The translations under genes were made by a program, and so were the position numbers. From CAVVKW01 sp963761705 (GTDB lineage: Bacteria > Verrucomicrobiota > Verrucomicrobiia > Chthoniobacterales > JAATET01): a stretch of DNA of 64,000 nucleotides. Location: assembly GCA_963761705.1 (NCBI GenBank), contig CAVXHK010000003.1, forward strand, positions 124,001-188,000, in the 5' to 3' direction. Numbering within the stretch: the first letter of the stretch is position 1; every line of letters begins with the position of its first letter. Shown one piece after another: positions 32,758 to 41,623 of this stretch. Below the pieces are notes generated by a model. The model saw only the letters and a list, made by a program, of their open reading frames with translations. It was not told the DNA's origin and made no database searches.

Positions 32758-34176
32758 ATGACAGCCGCTCTAGAAACCAAGCCAGACTTTGACGTCAATC
32801 AGGACGTCGGGAATTTTAGCTACGACATGAAATACGCCTACGATGCGGGCGTCGGATTGTCGGAGGACACGATCAAATACATCGCCGACGTGAAGAAGGA
32901 TCCCGAGTGGATCCGTGAATTCCGGTTGAACGCCTACAAAAAATTTCTCGAGAAGCCGATGCCCACGCATTGGGCCTCGACCGATCTCGAGAACATCATC
33001 TTTGAGAAGATCCGCTACTACTTGTCACAAGGTCAGACGCCAAGTCGGACCTGGGACGACGTGCCCGAGGAGATGAAGCAGACGTTTGAGCGGCTGGGCA
33101 TCCCGGAGCAAGAGCGGAAATTTCTCGCCGGCGTCGAAGCGCAGTTCGACAGCGAAGCTGCGTATTCGAACATCAAGGCGGCAGTCGGCGAGCAGGGCGT
33201 GATTTTTGTCGGCAGCACCGAGGGACTGCACAAGCATCCGGAACTCTTCAAGAAGTGGTTCGGCAAGGTCATCCCGACTGGTGACAATAAGTTCAGCGCG
33301 CTGAATAGCGCGGTCTTCAGCGGCGGTTCGTTCATTTACGTGCCACCGGGCGTGAAGGTAAAGCATCCGCTGCAGGCGTATTTTCGGATCAACGCGCAGA
33401 GTTTTGGTCAGTTTGAGCGCACCCTCATCATCGCTGACGAAGGAAGCGAGGTCATGTACATGGAGGGCTGCACGGCGCCGAAATTCGAGACGGCGACGCT
33501 TCACAGTGCCGTCGTCGAGTTGGTCGCGCTGAAGGGCGCGAAGATCCAATACGTCACGGTCCAGAACTGGAGTCCGAACGTTTTCAATCTCGTGACCAAA
33601 CGCGGTCTCGCCCACGAAGACGCCGAGATTAAGTGGATCGATTGCAACATCGGCTCCCGCTTGACGATGAAATACCCGGGCGTCGTGATGAAGGGTAAGC
33701 GCGCCCGTGGCGAGGTCATCAGCATCGCGCTCGCTGGCGACGGGCAGCATCAGGACACCGGTGCAAAGATGGTCCACGCCGCCGACGACACGACGTCAAA
33801 CATCGTTTCGAAATCGATCAGCGTCGGCAAGGGGCGCGCGACTTACCGCGGCATCGTCCATCTGCCGAAGCACCTCAAGGGCTGCAAAAACAACACCGAG
33901 TGCGACGCGTTGCTCATCAACTCGAAAAGCCGCACGGACACCTACCCAGCCATCGTGGCCCGGGGCCAGCAGAACGCGTGTCAGCACGAAGCGAGCGTGA
34001 GCCAGATCAGTTCGGAGCAGATCTTCTACATGCAGCAGCGTGGACTGACGCAGGCTCAGGCGATGAGCCTGGCGGTCAACGGATTTGTCAACGATCTCGT
34101 GCGGCAGTTTCCGATGGAATACAGCGTCGAGCTCAAGCGATTGATCGACATGGAAATGGAAGGTTCAGTTGGGTAG
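32758..34176 (+). CDS. sufB: SufB, Fe-S cluster scaffold subunit
   Basis: 472 aa, full family length, with a good ribosome-binding site (GAGAAGGA) just upstream of ATG 32758. The right-handed beta-helix core and C-terminal domain are present: FSGGSFIYVPPGVKVKHPLQ, KGCKNNTECDALLINS, and the conserved FYMQQRGLTQAQAMSL. With SufC and SufD it assembles clusters before transfer to targets. 36 nt after sufC and 30 nt before sufD. Confidence 0.97.
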   Translation: MTAALETKPDFDVNQDVGNFSYDMKYAYDAGVGLSEDTIKYIADVKKDPEWIREFRLNAYKKFLEKPMPTHWASTDLENIIFEKIRYYLSQGQTPSRTWDDVPEEMKQTFERLGIPEQERKFLAGVEAQFDSEAAYSNIKAAVGEQGVIFVGSTEGLHKHPELFKKWFGKVIPTGDNKFSALNSAVFSGGSFIYVPPGVKVKHPLQAYFRINAQSFGQFERTLIIADEGSEVMYMEGCTAPKFETATLHSAVVELVALKGAKIQYVTVQNWSPNVFNLVTKRGLAHEDAEIKWIDCNIGSRLTMKYPGVVMKGKRARGEVISIALAGDGQHQDTGAKMVHAADDTTSNIVSKSISVGKGRATYRGIVHLPKHLKGCKNNTECDALLINSKSRTDTYPAIVARGQQNACQHEASVSQISSEQIFYMQQRGLTQAQAMSLAVNGFVNDLVRQFPMEYSVELKRLIDMEMEGSVG

Positions 34177-34206
34177 CCGACTGGCGCACGGAAAGTCCTG
34201 GATGAT

Positions 34207-35550
34207 ATGAGCGGATTGATGGTCGAAGAGGCAAAAGCAGCGGTGGTCGTGAGCGGGGGGGATTTCACCGAAGGCGGGAAGGATTCGGATTTCGTTCCGG
34301 CGGAGAATTTCCCGGGGTGGTTTCAGGAAACGCAGCGGGCAGCTTGGAAGGATTTTCTCGCGACGAAGGCTCCAACTCGCACCGACGAACCGTGGCGGTT
34401 TGCCTCGATCAAATCAGCCGGACTCGAAGGTTTCGTGGCGCCTCCCGAAGTCGGGAGCGAGGGGCGGGTCATTAACGCGTCCAATCTGGGCGGGAAATGG
34501 TCGGCGAAGCTCGTTTTCGGTAACAATCGTCTCCTTCACCGGGAGGTTGCCGGATTGCCCGAAGGCGTGGTGGTTGTGCCGCTGGACAAAGCGGCCCGAG
34601 ATCACGAAGGGTTGCTGCGGGAGTATTTCATGGCGCAGCCGGTCGAGCTCGGATCGCACCGCTTCGCCGCGTTGCACCGGGCGATGGTCACGGGCGGAGT
34701 GCTCGTTCACGTGCCGGCCAACGTCGAGATTGCGGAGCCCATCGAAATTCACCATTGGGTCGAGGGCGAAAATGCCTCCGTCTTCCCGCATACCCTCGTC
34801 ATCGCAGGTGCGAACAGCAAGGTGACGGTCGTTGATCGTTTCGTATCCGCCGATGACCACCGCGCCTTGGCTTGCGGTGTGAACGATTTGCACGCCGGAC
34901 CGGGCGCTAACCTGCAATACGTCTCGCTTCAGGATTGGAGTCGGAAGACGACCGCCTTTCACCTAAACTCCACGATCGTCGACCGCGACGCGACTTCGAC
35001 GGCCCTCACGCTGAATCTAGGTGGGCACTATGTCCGTGGCGAAAGCCTGAGCCGGATGGTGGGGCCGGGCGCACGCAGCGTGATGCTCTCCGTCAACCCG
35101 ACGGACGGCGACCGAGAGATCGACCAACGAACGTTGCAAGATCACTCCGCGCCGCACGCGACGAGTGATCTGCTCTACCACAACTCGTTGGACGACGAAT
35201 CGAGGACGATTTTTGCCGGGCTGATCAAGGTTGGCGAAGGAGCTCACGGGACCGACGCTTACCAGAAGGTGCGCAACCTTTTGCTCAGCGACGAAGCGGA
35301 GGCAAACTCGATGCCTGGTCTCGAGATCCTTGCCGATGAGGTGGCCTGCTCCCACGGGGCCACTTCGGGCCAGATCAACGAAGATGAGGTCTTTTACATG
35401 CAGGCGCGCGGAATCCCCGAGCGACTGGGGCGTCGACTCATCCTGGCTGGTTTTTTTGATGATCTGCTGGGTCGGATCGAAGGCGACGACCTTCGGTCGA
35501 AACTGAGCGGAGTGTTGCACGAGCGGCTTGGTGTGCCGACCGAGCGCTGA
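34207..35550 (+). CDS. sufD: SufD, Fe-S cluster scaffold subunit
   Basis: 447 aa. Shares the SufB-type beta-helix and carries the SufD C-terminal motif CSHGATSGQINEDEVFYMQARG. The N-terminal segment (WKDFLATKAPTRTDEPWRFA) matches the SufD start region. The suf operon stops here: there is no sufS, sufE or sufU gene nearby, so the cysteine desulfurase must be encoded elsewhere. Confidence 0.93.
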   Translation: MSGLMVEEAKAAVVVSGGDFTEGGKDSDFVPAENFPGWFQETQRAAWKDFLATKAPTRTDEPWRFASIKSAGLEGFVAPPEVGSEGRVINASNLGGKWSAKLVFGNNRLLHREVAGLPEGVVVVPLDKAARDHEGLLREYFMAQPVELGSHRFAALHRAMVTGGVLVHVPANVEIAEPIEIHHWVEGENASVFPHTLVIAGANSKVTVVDRFVSADDHRALACGVNDLHAGPGANLQYVSLQDWSRKTTAFHLNSTIVDRDATSTALTLNLGGHYVRGESLSRMVGPGARSVMLSVNPTDGDREIDQRTLQDHSAPHATSDLLYHNSLDDESRTIFAGLIKVGEGAHGTDAYQKVRNLLLSDEAEANSMPGLEILADEVACSHGATSGQINEDEVFYMQARGIPERLGRRLILAGFFDDLLGRIEGDDLRSKLSGVLHERLGVPTER

Positions 35551-35616
35551 GTTTGCGTTTTGATCGGGTGCTCTCCGGAGATTTACTTTTGAGTTCTGGA
35601 TCCCGAGATTTGCGCG

Positions 35617-36561
35617 ATGAGGACAAACCAGGGCGCCCTTCTCTATAATTCTGGGGCGGGATCGGCGGGTGACGCGGGTGGTGCCGAACTCGTCGGTCAG
35701 CTCAAATCCGTCGGGATCCTCGTTGATCTCATCGAGATCGAGCAGGGGTCCGATCCAGCCGTCGCGGCGCGGTCCGTGCAAAGCGAAGGCGTTCCGTTCG
35801 TATTGGTAGCTGGAGGCGACGGCACGGTAGGAGCAGTTGCGTCAGTCTTGATCGGCACGGAAACCCCGCTCGGCATCATCCCGGTCGGAACATTCAACAA
35901 CTTCGCACTCAGTCTCGGTCTGCCCACGGACGCTAGTGAGGCTTGCGAATTGATCGCCCGGAGAAACATCCAAGCCATGGACGTCGGATCTGCAAACGGG
36001 CGGCCGTTTTTCGAGTGTGCGGGTTTTGGCCTGGACGCGGAGGTTTTTCCGCTCGGCGAAGAGATCAAGTCCGGCGCTTTCGCGAAGTGGATCGATCTTT
36101 TCCAGAAAGCGTTTCGCTATCCCCGGCAAAACTTCGAACTCGAACTCGATCGCCCCGTCTCGGAAGCGTTGGTCGACGAAGCCGGAGGAAACAAAGCCGC
36201 CAAAGCCCGCAAACTCCGTCGGCTAGATCGTCGAAAGATCCGACTGCGGGCGCTGATGTTGACCGTCTCGAACGGGCCGTTCTACGGAATGAATTTCACC
36301 GTGGCACCGGACGCGAGGGTCAATGACGGTCTGCTGACGGTCAGCGTCTTCAAGCGCTTCAGCCGACTCGAACTGTGGTGGCATTTTTTATCGATCAGCA
36401 GCGGCAGGCGGAAATTTTCGCCAAAAACACTCCAGTTCCGGGTGGGAAAAATTAAAATCTCGGGTCGGAAACCCATTCGCACGCACCTAGACGGCGTTCT
36501 TTTCGAGGAGTGGCCGGTCGGATTGGAGCTTCAGCACAGCGTCTTGCGGGTATTCAGGTAA
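35617..36561 (+). CDS. Diacylglycerol-kinase-family lipid kinase
   Basis: 314 aa. DAGK catalytic domain at about 4-130 with the ATP-site loop VLVAGGDGTVGAVASVLIG and the following GIIPVGTFNNFALSLGLP. The C-terminal half is the YegS/LCB5-like beta sandwich with its metal region (GPFYGMNFTVAPDARVNDG). Phosphorylates a lipid alcohol such as diacylglycerol or a sphingoid base; the precise lipid is unknown. ATG 35617. No membrane segment; peripheral membrane association expected. Confidence 0.9.
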   Translation: MRTNQGALLYNSGAGSAGDAGGAELVGQLKSVGILVDLIEIEQGSDPAVAARSVQSEGVPFVLVAGGDGTVGAVASVLIGTETPLGIIPVGTFNNFALSLGLPTDASEACELIARRNIQAMDVGSANGRPFFECAGFGLDAEVFPLGEEIKSGAFAKWIDLFQKAFRYPRQNFELELDRPVSEALVDEAGGNKAAKARKLRRLDRRKIRLRALMLTVSNGPFYGMNFTVAPDARVNDGLLTVSVFKRFSRLELWWHFLSISSGRRKFSPKTLQFRVGKIKISGRKPIRTHLDGVLFEEWPVGLELQHSVLRVFR

Positions 36562-36666
36562 CTAACAAGCCGGCGTTTTGACGAATGTAACAACTCCGTC
36601 GCAAACGAATTTCTTGTTGCCATCCTCCCGAAGAGGCCGCATCTTCCCTGAAAACTCAAACAAGCC

Positions 36667-37182
36667 ATGACCAAATTCCAAAACATCCTAGCAGTTGGCG
36701 CAGTCGCCCTCGCATTCGCCGGACACGAAGCTGCCGCCCAGAGTTCCGTTCGTCTCTTCAAAGACGAGCTTGACCAGAAACTCGGCAACAAAAAAAACGG
36801 TGCAGCTGCCGCGGTGATTTCGCGCACGATCAAAAAGTTCACCCGCCGGGATGCATCCAAAGTTGTCGCCTTCGCTCGGATCGGTAATCGGTCCCTCAAA
36901 AAGCTCGTTCGTGACAACCTTCGTGGACGGACTGCCTTGACGATTCTTAGCGGCACGGCCCGTGGCTTCCTCGGAGTCGCTACGCTCGACCGGCGGTTTT
37001 CGCGGTTTGTTCGGTTGATCATCCGCAAGCTCCCCAACAGTGAGAAGACACCGGCGGTCCTCCAGCCGATCTCGGACCGTCTGATCGCAATCAATCGCTC
37101 GCGCGGCGGAGCGGCGGCTCAGGATCAAGACATCCGGGACTTGGTTTACACCTCTGGTGGGGAAGTGCCACCGACGTCCTAG
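36667..37182 (+). CDS. Small basic secreted protein
   Basis: 171 aa with a clear signal peptide (MTKFQNILAVGAVALAFA ... AAAQ). The mature protein is Arg/Lys-rich and helical (RTIKKFTRRDASKVVAFARI, RRFSRFVRLIIRKLPNSEK). No known domain recognised. Monocistronic: a strong terminator follows at 37202-37237. A second small basic secreted protein lies at 49258-49821, with similar character but no obvious shared motif. Confidence 0.7.
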   Translation: MTKFQNILAVGAVALAFAGHEAAAQSSVRLFKDELDQKLGNKKNGAAAAVISRTIKKFTRRDASKVVAFARIGNRSLKKLVRDNLRGRTALTILSGTARGFLGVATLDRRFSRFVRLIIRKLPNSEKTPAVLQPISDRLIAINRSRGGAAAQDQDIRDLVYTSGGEVPPTS

Positions 37183-37201
37183 AAGAGACTTTAAAAGTTT
37201 G

Positions 37202-37237
37202 AAAAAAGAGCGGGGCCCTCGGCCTCGCTCTTTTTTT
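37202..37237. terminator. Rho-independent terminator after the secreted-protein gene
   Basis: AAAAAAGAGCG and CGCTCTTTTTTT flank a GC core (GGGCCCTCGGCCT), giving a stem with A-run and T-run on the two sides, so it can stop transcription from either side. Confidence 0.8.
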
Positions 37238-37318
37238 GTCCTCACGAAACTTGCTTCATTTCAGGTTTTGCAAACTTACGATCGGATGCCCGTTGAATCC
37301 CCGACACTGTCCTAATAC

Positions 37319-38362
37319 ATGAGCGCGCTTCGTTGGACCGGTCGCATCTTGGTTGGGTTGGGCTGCCTAGGCCTGGTTGGGGGAGGGTTCGTCATCTGGG
37401 ATTTCACGAGCTGGAAGGCGGACCGGGAGCGGCTGTTGGTTGCAGCCAGTTCCATCTTGGAAACGAGGCTTGGGCCCGTTGAATACGTGGACTTTGGCGA
37501 AGGTCCGGTCGTGTTGGTGCTTCACGGCGCTCCTGGCGGCTATGATCAGGCCGAGTTGATCGGGCGATTTCTAGCGACGGGCGGCTTTCGGGTCATCGCG
37601 CCCTCCAGACCGGGATACCTGCGGACCCCGTTGGCGGCGGGTCTGCTCTTGGAGGATCAGGCGGACTTGATGAACGCTTTGTTGGAAGAACTGAAGATCG
37701 GAAGGGCCGCGGTGCTGGGCGTGTCGGTCGGCGGAACTGTAGCTCTGGAATTTGCTGCAACCTATCCGCAGAAAACGGCCAGCGTCGTCTTAGTTTCCCC
37801 GATTACCCGTCGCCATCTTGATCAGTACAATCTCCCGGCAACGAGTGAGCTGATCGAGGAACGCGTTCTTACCGACACGACTGGTGACATGGGATCCTGG
37901 TACGCGTCCAATCTCGCGGAACGAGGAGAGACGAAACTGCTTTCGGCCGTGCTCGATCGGGACACCGACTTAGACGGAGGAAAGAAAGAGAAGCTAGCTC
38001 GGTCCGTGACGGAGGATCCTGGGAGGATGGAATTTTTCCGCGATTTGGTTTTGAGCGTAGCGCCTCTGGAAAACCGGGAGAGCGGGACTCGAAACGATCT
38101 GTTGATGATGAAAGCGCTGCAACCCGTCGATTGCTCCGATGTTGAGGCACCGATCCTCCTCGTGAACGGTGAGTCTCGATCCTCAAAAGAATGGACAGAT
38201 CCTGATCTCATTTTGAAATCCGCGCCGAACGCGAGGGGATTGCAAATCCCGAAAGTTGGTCGTTTGGTCTGGTTGAGTCCGGAGGTTGGGGAGATGAACG
38301 ATGAAATCGCGGCATTTATCGGCGATGCTTTTGCGGCAGAGGCTGACAGATCGGGCGGATAA
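37319..38362 (+). CDS. Membrane-anchored alpha/beta hydrolase
   Basis: 347 aa. An N-terminal hydrophobic segment (ILVGLGCLGLVGGGFVIWDF) anchors or exports the enzyme. The alpha/beta-hydrolase fold begins with strand VVLVLHGAPGGYDQAE (oxyanion HG), has the nucleophile elbow GVSVGG with serine, and carries further conserved strands. Carboxylesterase, epoxide hydrolase or haloperoxidase-type activities are all possible. It ends ten bases before the M48 protease gene. Confidence 0.82.
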   Translation: MSALRWTGRILVGLGCLGLVGGGFVIWDFTSWKADRERLLVAASSILETRLGPVEYVDFGEGPVVLVLHGAPGGYDQAELIGRFLATGGFRVIAPSRPGYLRTPLAAGLLLEDQADLMNALLEELKIGRAAVLGVSVGGTVALEFAATYPQKTASVVLVSPITRRHLDQYNLPATSELIEERVLTDTTGDMGSWYASNLAERGETKLLSAVLDRDTDLDGGKKEKLARSVTEDPGRMEFFRDLVLSVAPLENRESGTRNDLLMMKALQPVDCSDVEAPILLVNGESRSSKEWTDPDLILKSAPNARGLQIPKVGRLVWLSPEVGEMNDEIAAFIGDAFAAEADRSGG

Positions 38363-38372
38363 CACGCGGACC

Positions 38373-40223
38373 ATGGATTTCTTCGAGCACCAGGAGCGAG
38401 CCCGTCGAAGCACGGGGAGACTGATCTTTTTTTTCGTGCTTGCGGTGATTGGGATCATCACCGTCTTGCAGATCGTGCTCGCTCTCGCAACGGGTGAGAA
38501 CCCGCTGGATCCGCGGCTGCTCGGCATGGTTTCCGGGGGCGTTGTGGTCGTCGTATCGCTGGGTTCGATCTTTAAAATCATGGAACTTTCGCAAGGCGGT
38601 GGGGTCGTTGCGGAGATGTTGGGGGGACAACTGATCCATCCGCACACCACCGATCCGAAGGAAGTGCAGTTGCGGAACGTGGTCGAAGAGATGGCAATTG
38701 CCTCCGGACTGCCGGTTCCGGACGTTTACTTGCTCCCGGGAGAGGCTGGGATCAACGCGTTCGCGGCGGGGAACCAGCCCGGCGATGCGGTGGTGGCGGT
38801 CACGCGGGGCACTCTGGATTCACTCACGCGGGACGAGCTTCAAGGCGTCGTGGCGCATGAATTCAGTCATATCCTCAACGGAGACATGCGGCTCAACATC
38901 CGACTGATTGGGGTTCTGAATGGAATCCTCCTCCTCGCAATTCTCGGAAATATTCTTTTCCGGACGGGTTTCCTGACCGGCGGACGGGCTCGATCCGGTC
39001 GGGATTCCAATGGCAACGGCCAACTACCTATTTTCGTGATCGGCATCGCGCTATTGGCGGTTGGGTCAATCGGAGCATTTTTTGCGCGGTTGATCAAAGC
39101 CGCGGTGAGTCGACAGCGGGAATTTTTGGCGGATGCATCGGCTGTCCAGTTTACGCGCAATCCAGACGGGATCGCGGGCGCGCTTTTCAAAATCGGGCGG
39201 GCGACTTCCCAACTGGAGAGTCCGAGGGCGCAGGAAGCCAGTCACTTGTTTTTTGGCAATGGGCTGGGTGAGGCATTCGCAAGTTGGTTTGCAACGCATC
39301 CGCCCATTGAAGAGCGGATCGCTGCGGTCGCTCCAGGGTTCGATCCGGCATCCGTGCGGAGGCCGGAAGTGGCGGCAGCGCCTCCGCAAGGTCAGACTGC
39401 GGCAAAAGAGCACTGGGCCGCAGGTGCGGGGAGGCTGGACGCTCGGACTCTCGCTGTCGCGGCGTCGGCACTGGCGGAGTTACCGGAGTTTTCGCGGGTT
39501 GCTTCCCGTGAGACGGGGGCGGCAGTGAGTCTGGTTTACTCGCTCCTGCTGAGCGCGGACGGAGCGACTCGGGATCGGCAGGTGAAGGGAATCGAGGGCG
39601 GGGAGGCGCAGCGAAGGCAGGTGCTGGCGGATCTTGGACGCCGAGCCGAGATCCCCGGAGAAGCCTGGCTACACACGGTCGATTTGTGCATGCCCGCCCT
39701 GCGGAAAATGTCCGGCGAGCAATACCAGACCTTCCGCGCGAACGTGCGGCGGCTCGTGGATGCGGATGGGCAGGTCGACCTCTTCGAATACGTTCTTCAG
39801 AAAGCGCTGACCCGGCACTTGGACGGCTACTTTGAAAAGCGCGGCGAGCCTCCCATTCGGTTTCGGTCGGTCGACGCGCTGTTACCTGAACTGACGACGG
39901 TGCTCTCGGCACTCGCTTGGTTCGACGCCGACGATGAGTCGCAACGCGAGACCGCTTTTCGCGCCGGAGTGGATTCATTGAAGCTGCCGCCGGAGTGCAG
40001 GCGGCTGGAACGGACAGCGGGGATGAAACTCGGTGACGTTGATGGGGCTTTGGACCGTCTGGCCCAGACGGACGGTCCAACAAAAAAGAAGATCCTGACC
40101 GCGTGCGGAAAGGTCGTGATGGCGGACGACGTGATCGAACCGCGACAAGGTGCGTTGCTGCGGGCGATTGCCGACACAGTGGGTTGTCCGATTCCGCCGT
40201 TCGCGTCGGAGGCCCGCGGGTGA
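38373..40223 (+). CDS. HtpX-like M48 zinc metalloprotease with long C-terminal domain
   Basis: 616 aa from ATG 38373 (MDFFEHQERARRSTGRLIF). Two N-terminal membrane helices, then the catalytic motif VVAHEFSHILNGDMRLNI (HExxH zinc site) with the third ligand in the downstream helix (FLADASAVQFTRNPDGIAGA). Two further helices follow (ILLLAILGNILF and FVIGIALLAVGSIGAFF). After the protease domain ends near residue 330, about 280 residues form a helical domain of unknown function. Stress-linked degradation of membrane proteins is the expected role. Its stop overlaps the next start (GTGA). Confidence 0.9.
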   Translation: MDFFEHQERARRSTGRLIFFFVLAVIGIITVLQIVLALATGENPLDPRLLGMVSGGVVVVVSLGSIFKIMELSQGGGVVAEMLGGQLIHPHTTDPKEVQLRNVVEEMAIASGLPVPDVYLLPGEAGINAFAAGNQPGDAVVAVTRGTLDSLTRDELQGVVAHEFSHILNGDMRLNIRLIGVLNGILLLAILGNILFRTGFLTGGRARSGRDSNGNGQLPIFVIGIALLAVGSIGAFFARLIKAAVSRQREFLADASAVQFTRNPDGIAGALFKIGRATSQLESPRAQEASHLFFGNGLGEAFASWFATHPPIEERIAAVAPGFDPASVRRPEVAAAPPQGQTAAKEHWAAGAGRLDARTLAVAASALAELPEFSRVASRETGAAVSLVYSLLLSADGATRDRQVKGIEGGEAQRRQVLADLGRRAEIPGEAWLHTVDLCMPALRKMSGEQYQTFRANVRRLVDADGQVDLFEYVLQKALTRHLDGYFEKRGEPPIRFRSVDALLPELTTVLSALAWFDADDESQRETAFRAGVDSLKLPPECRRLERTAGMKLGDVDGALDRLAQTDGPTKKKILTACGKVVMADDVIEPRQGALLRAIADTVGCPIPPFASEARG

Positions 40224-41110
40224 GTCGGGGTTGGATTGACAAGACGGCCCTCTCACAGCTCGAAGCCGAGGGGACGACGGCTCATCGAGTCTGGACGGGC
40301 GGAAGCTCGTGGATCGAGCGATTTGGCTCCGACTACGTCTTGAGCGATCCCACCGGCGATGAGGCGATGGCGGGTGAGTTGCGGGAATGGGTCGCGGGTA
40401 GTGGGTTGGATCTACGCAGGATCTTCTCGCGGACACTTGTTAAGCAGCCGGGGGAGAGCGATCTGCCGCGTTTGATCGCAGGTGACGAGACCGCGGAGAA
40501 GAGCGCGGTGGTCAAGGAGCGCGGGTTGCGTTTTTCCGTGGATTTTTCGGCGGGTTATTCGGCGGGATTGTTTTGCGACCAACGGACAAACCGGGCTCAC
40601 TTGGAGACGATCGAGCCCGAGCGGGTGCTCAATTGTTTCGCCTACACGTGCGCGTTCTCGGTGGCGGCAGCGCGGGCGGGCGCGGAGACGTTGAGCGTCG
40701 ATCTGGCGTCGAAAGCACTGGACACGGGGCGGAGGAACTTCGAGTTGAATGGAATGGCGGGAAAGCGGCATCGATTCTTCGCCGACGACGTTTTTTCAGT
40801 GCTGCCGCGATTGGCCCGGCGGGCTGAAGTCTTCGACGTGATTATCCTGGATCCCCCGACTTTCTCGCGCGGGAAAGGGGGGCGCGTTTTCCGGGCGGAT
40901 GATGATTTTCAAAGGCTCCTCGAGCTCGCGCTCCCCCTGTTGACGAAAGGCGGAAGCCTGTTGGCTTCGACGAATTCCCGGCGACGTGGTGCGGTCGACC
41001 TGGGGCGATTGGGCACCGGCCTGCGGCCGGATCCCTTGAGTCCGTTCAACGACGGGAACCTGCCCGGAACGTCATCGACGGTGTGGCTGAGACCCGCGGC
41101 CGGGGGCTAA
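40220..41110 (+). CDS. RlmI-like class I SAM-dependent methyltransferase
   Basis: 296 aa from GTG 40220, overlapping the protease stop by four bases. SAM-binding motif I VLNCFAYTCAFSVAAARAGA, motif IV VIILDPPTFSRGKGG, typical of RlmI/RlmK-type rRNA methyltransferases (DPPTFSR). The N-terminal part binds substrate and lacks the PUA domain found in E. coli RlmI. The likely substrate is 23S rRNA, but this is inference from the motif. Translationally coupled to the M48 protease. Confidence 0.82.
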   Translation: MSRGWIDKTALSQLEAEGTTAHRVWTGGSSWIERFGSDYVLSDPTGDEAMAGELREWVAGSGLDLRRIFSRTLVKQPGESDLPRLIAGDETAEKSAVVKERGLRFSVDFSAGYSAGLFCDQRTNRAHLETIEPERVLNCFAYTCAFSVAAARAGAETLSVDLASKALDTGRRNFELNGMAGKRHRFFADDVFSVLPRLARRAEVFDVIILDPPTFSRGKGGRVFRADDDFQRLLELALPLLTKGGSLLASTNSRRRGAVDLGRLGTGLRPDPLSPFNDGNLPGTSSTVWLRPAAGG

Positions 41111-41172
41111 GATCTTGACTCGCCCGGGTGGGGCGGGCGACAAAGTCCCTTACCTTAACCGACTTAGTTCCC

Positions 41173-41610
41173 GTGGAGATTAAAGAAATTCGTGCGCTCA
41201 TTGACCTGATGAAGAAAAACGGCCTGGCCGTTTTTAAAATGGAGAAGGAGGGTTTCAAGATCACTCTGCAGACCAGCGCGTCGGAAACTTATTCGCCGGC
41301 TCCTCAACACACCGCCCCGACTCCGACGGCATCGCCGGTTCCCGTGGCGATGGAATCGTCCGCTCCAGCGGCTGGGGACAAGGACATCACTTCTCCGATG
41401 GTCGGGACTTTCTACTCTTCGCCATCGCCCGATTCCCCGGCTTACGTGTCGGTTGGCTCGACGGTCACGCCCGAAACAGTGGTCTGCATCGTTGAGGCGA
41501 TGAAGGTCATGAACGAGATCAAGGCAGAGGTGTCTGGGACGGTGACAGAGATGGTGGCGGAGAACGGAAAGCCGGTGCAGTTCGGCCAGGCGCTCTTCCG
41601 GGTCAAGTAA
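41173..41610 (+). CDS. accB: Biotin carboxyl carrier protein of acetyl-CoA carboxylase
   Basis: 145 aa. The N-terminal VEIKEIRALIDLMKKNGL region matches AccB starts, so GTG 41173 is favoured over the open frame at 41128. A Pro/Ala-rich linker joins it to the biotinyl domain, whose lysine lies in the canonical EAMKVMNEI. Together with AccC, forms the biotin carboxylase part of the acetyl-CoA carboxylase complex. accC starts 13 nt later. Confidence 0.94.
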   Translation: MEIKEIRALIDLMKKNGLAVFKMEKEGFKITLQTSASETYSPAPQHTAPTPTASPVPVAMESSAPAAGDKDITSPMVGTFYSSPSPDSPAYVSVGSTVTPETVVCIVEAMKVMNEIKAEVSGTVTEMVAENGKPVQFGQALFRVK

Positions 41611-41623
41611 CCGTCCGTTCTTG

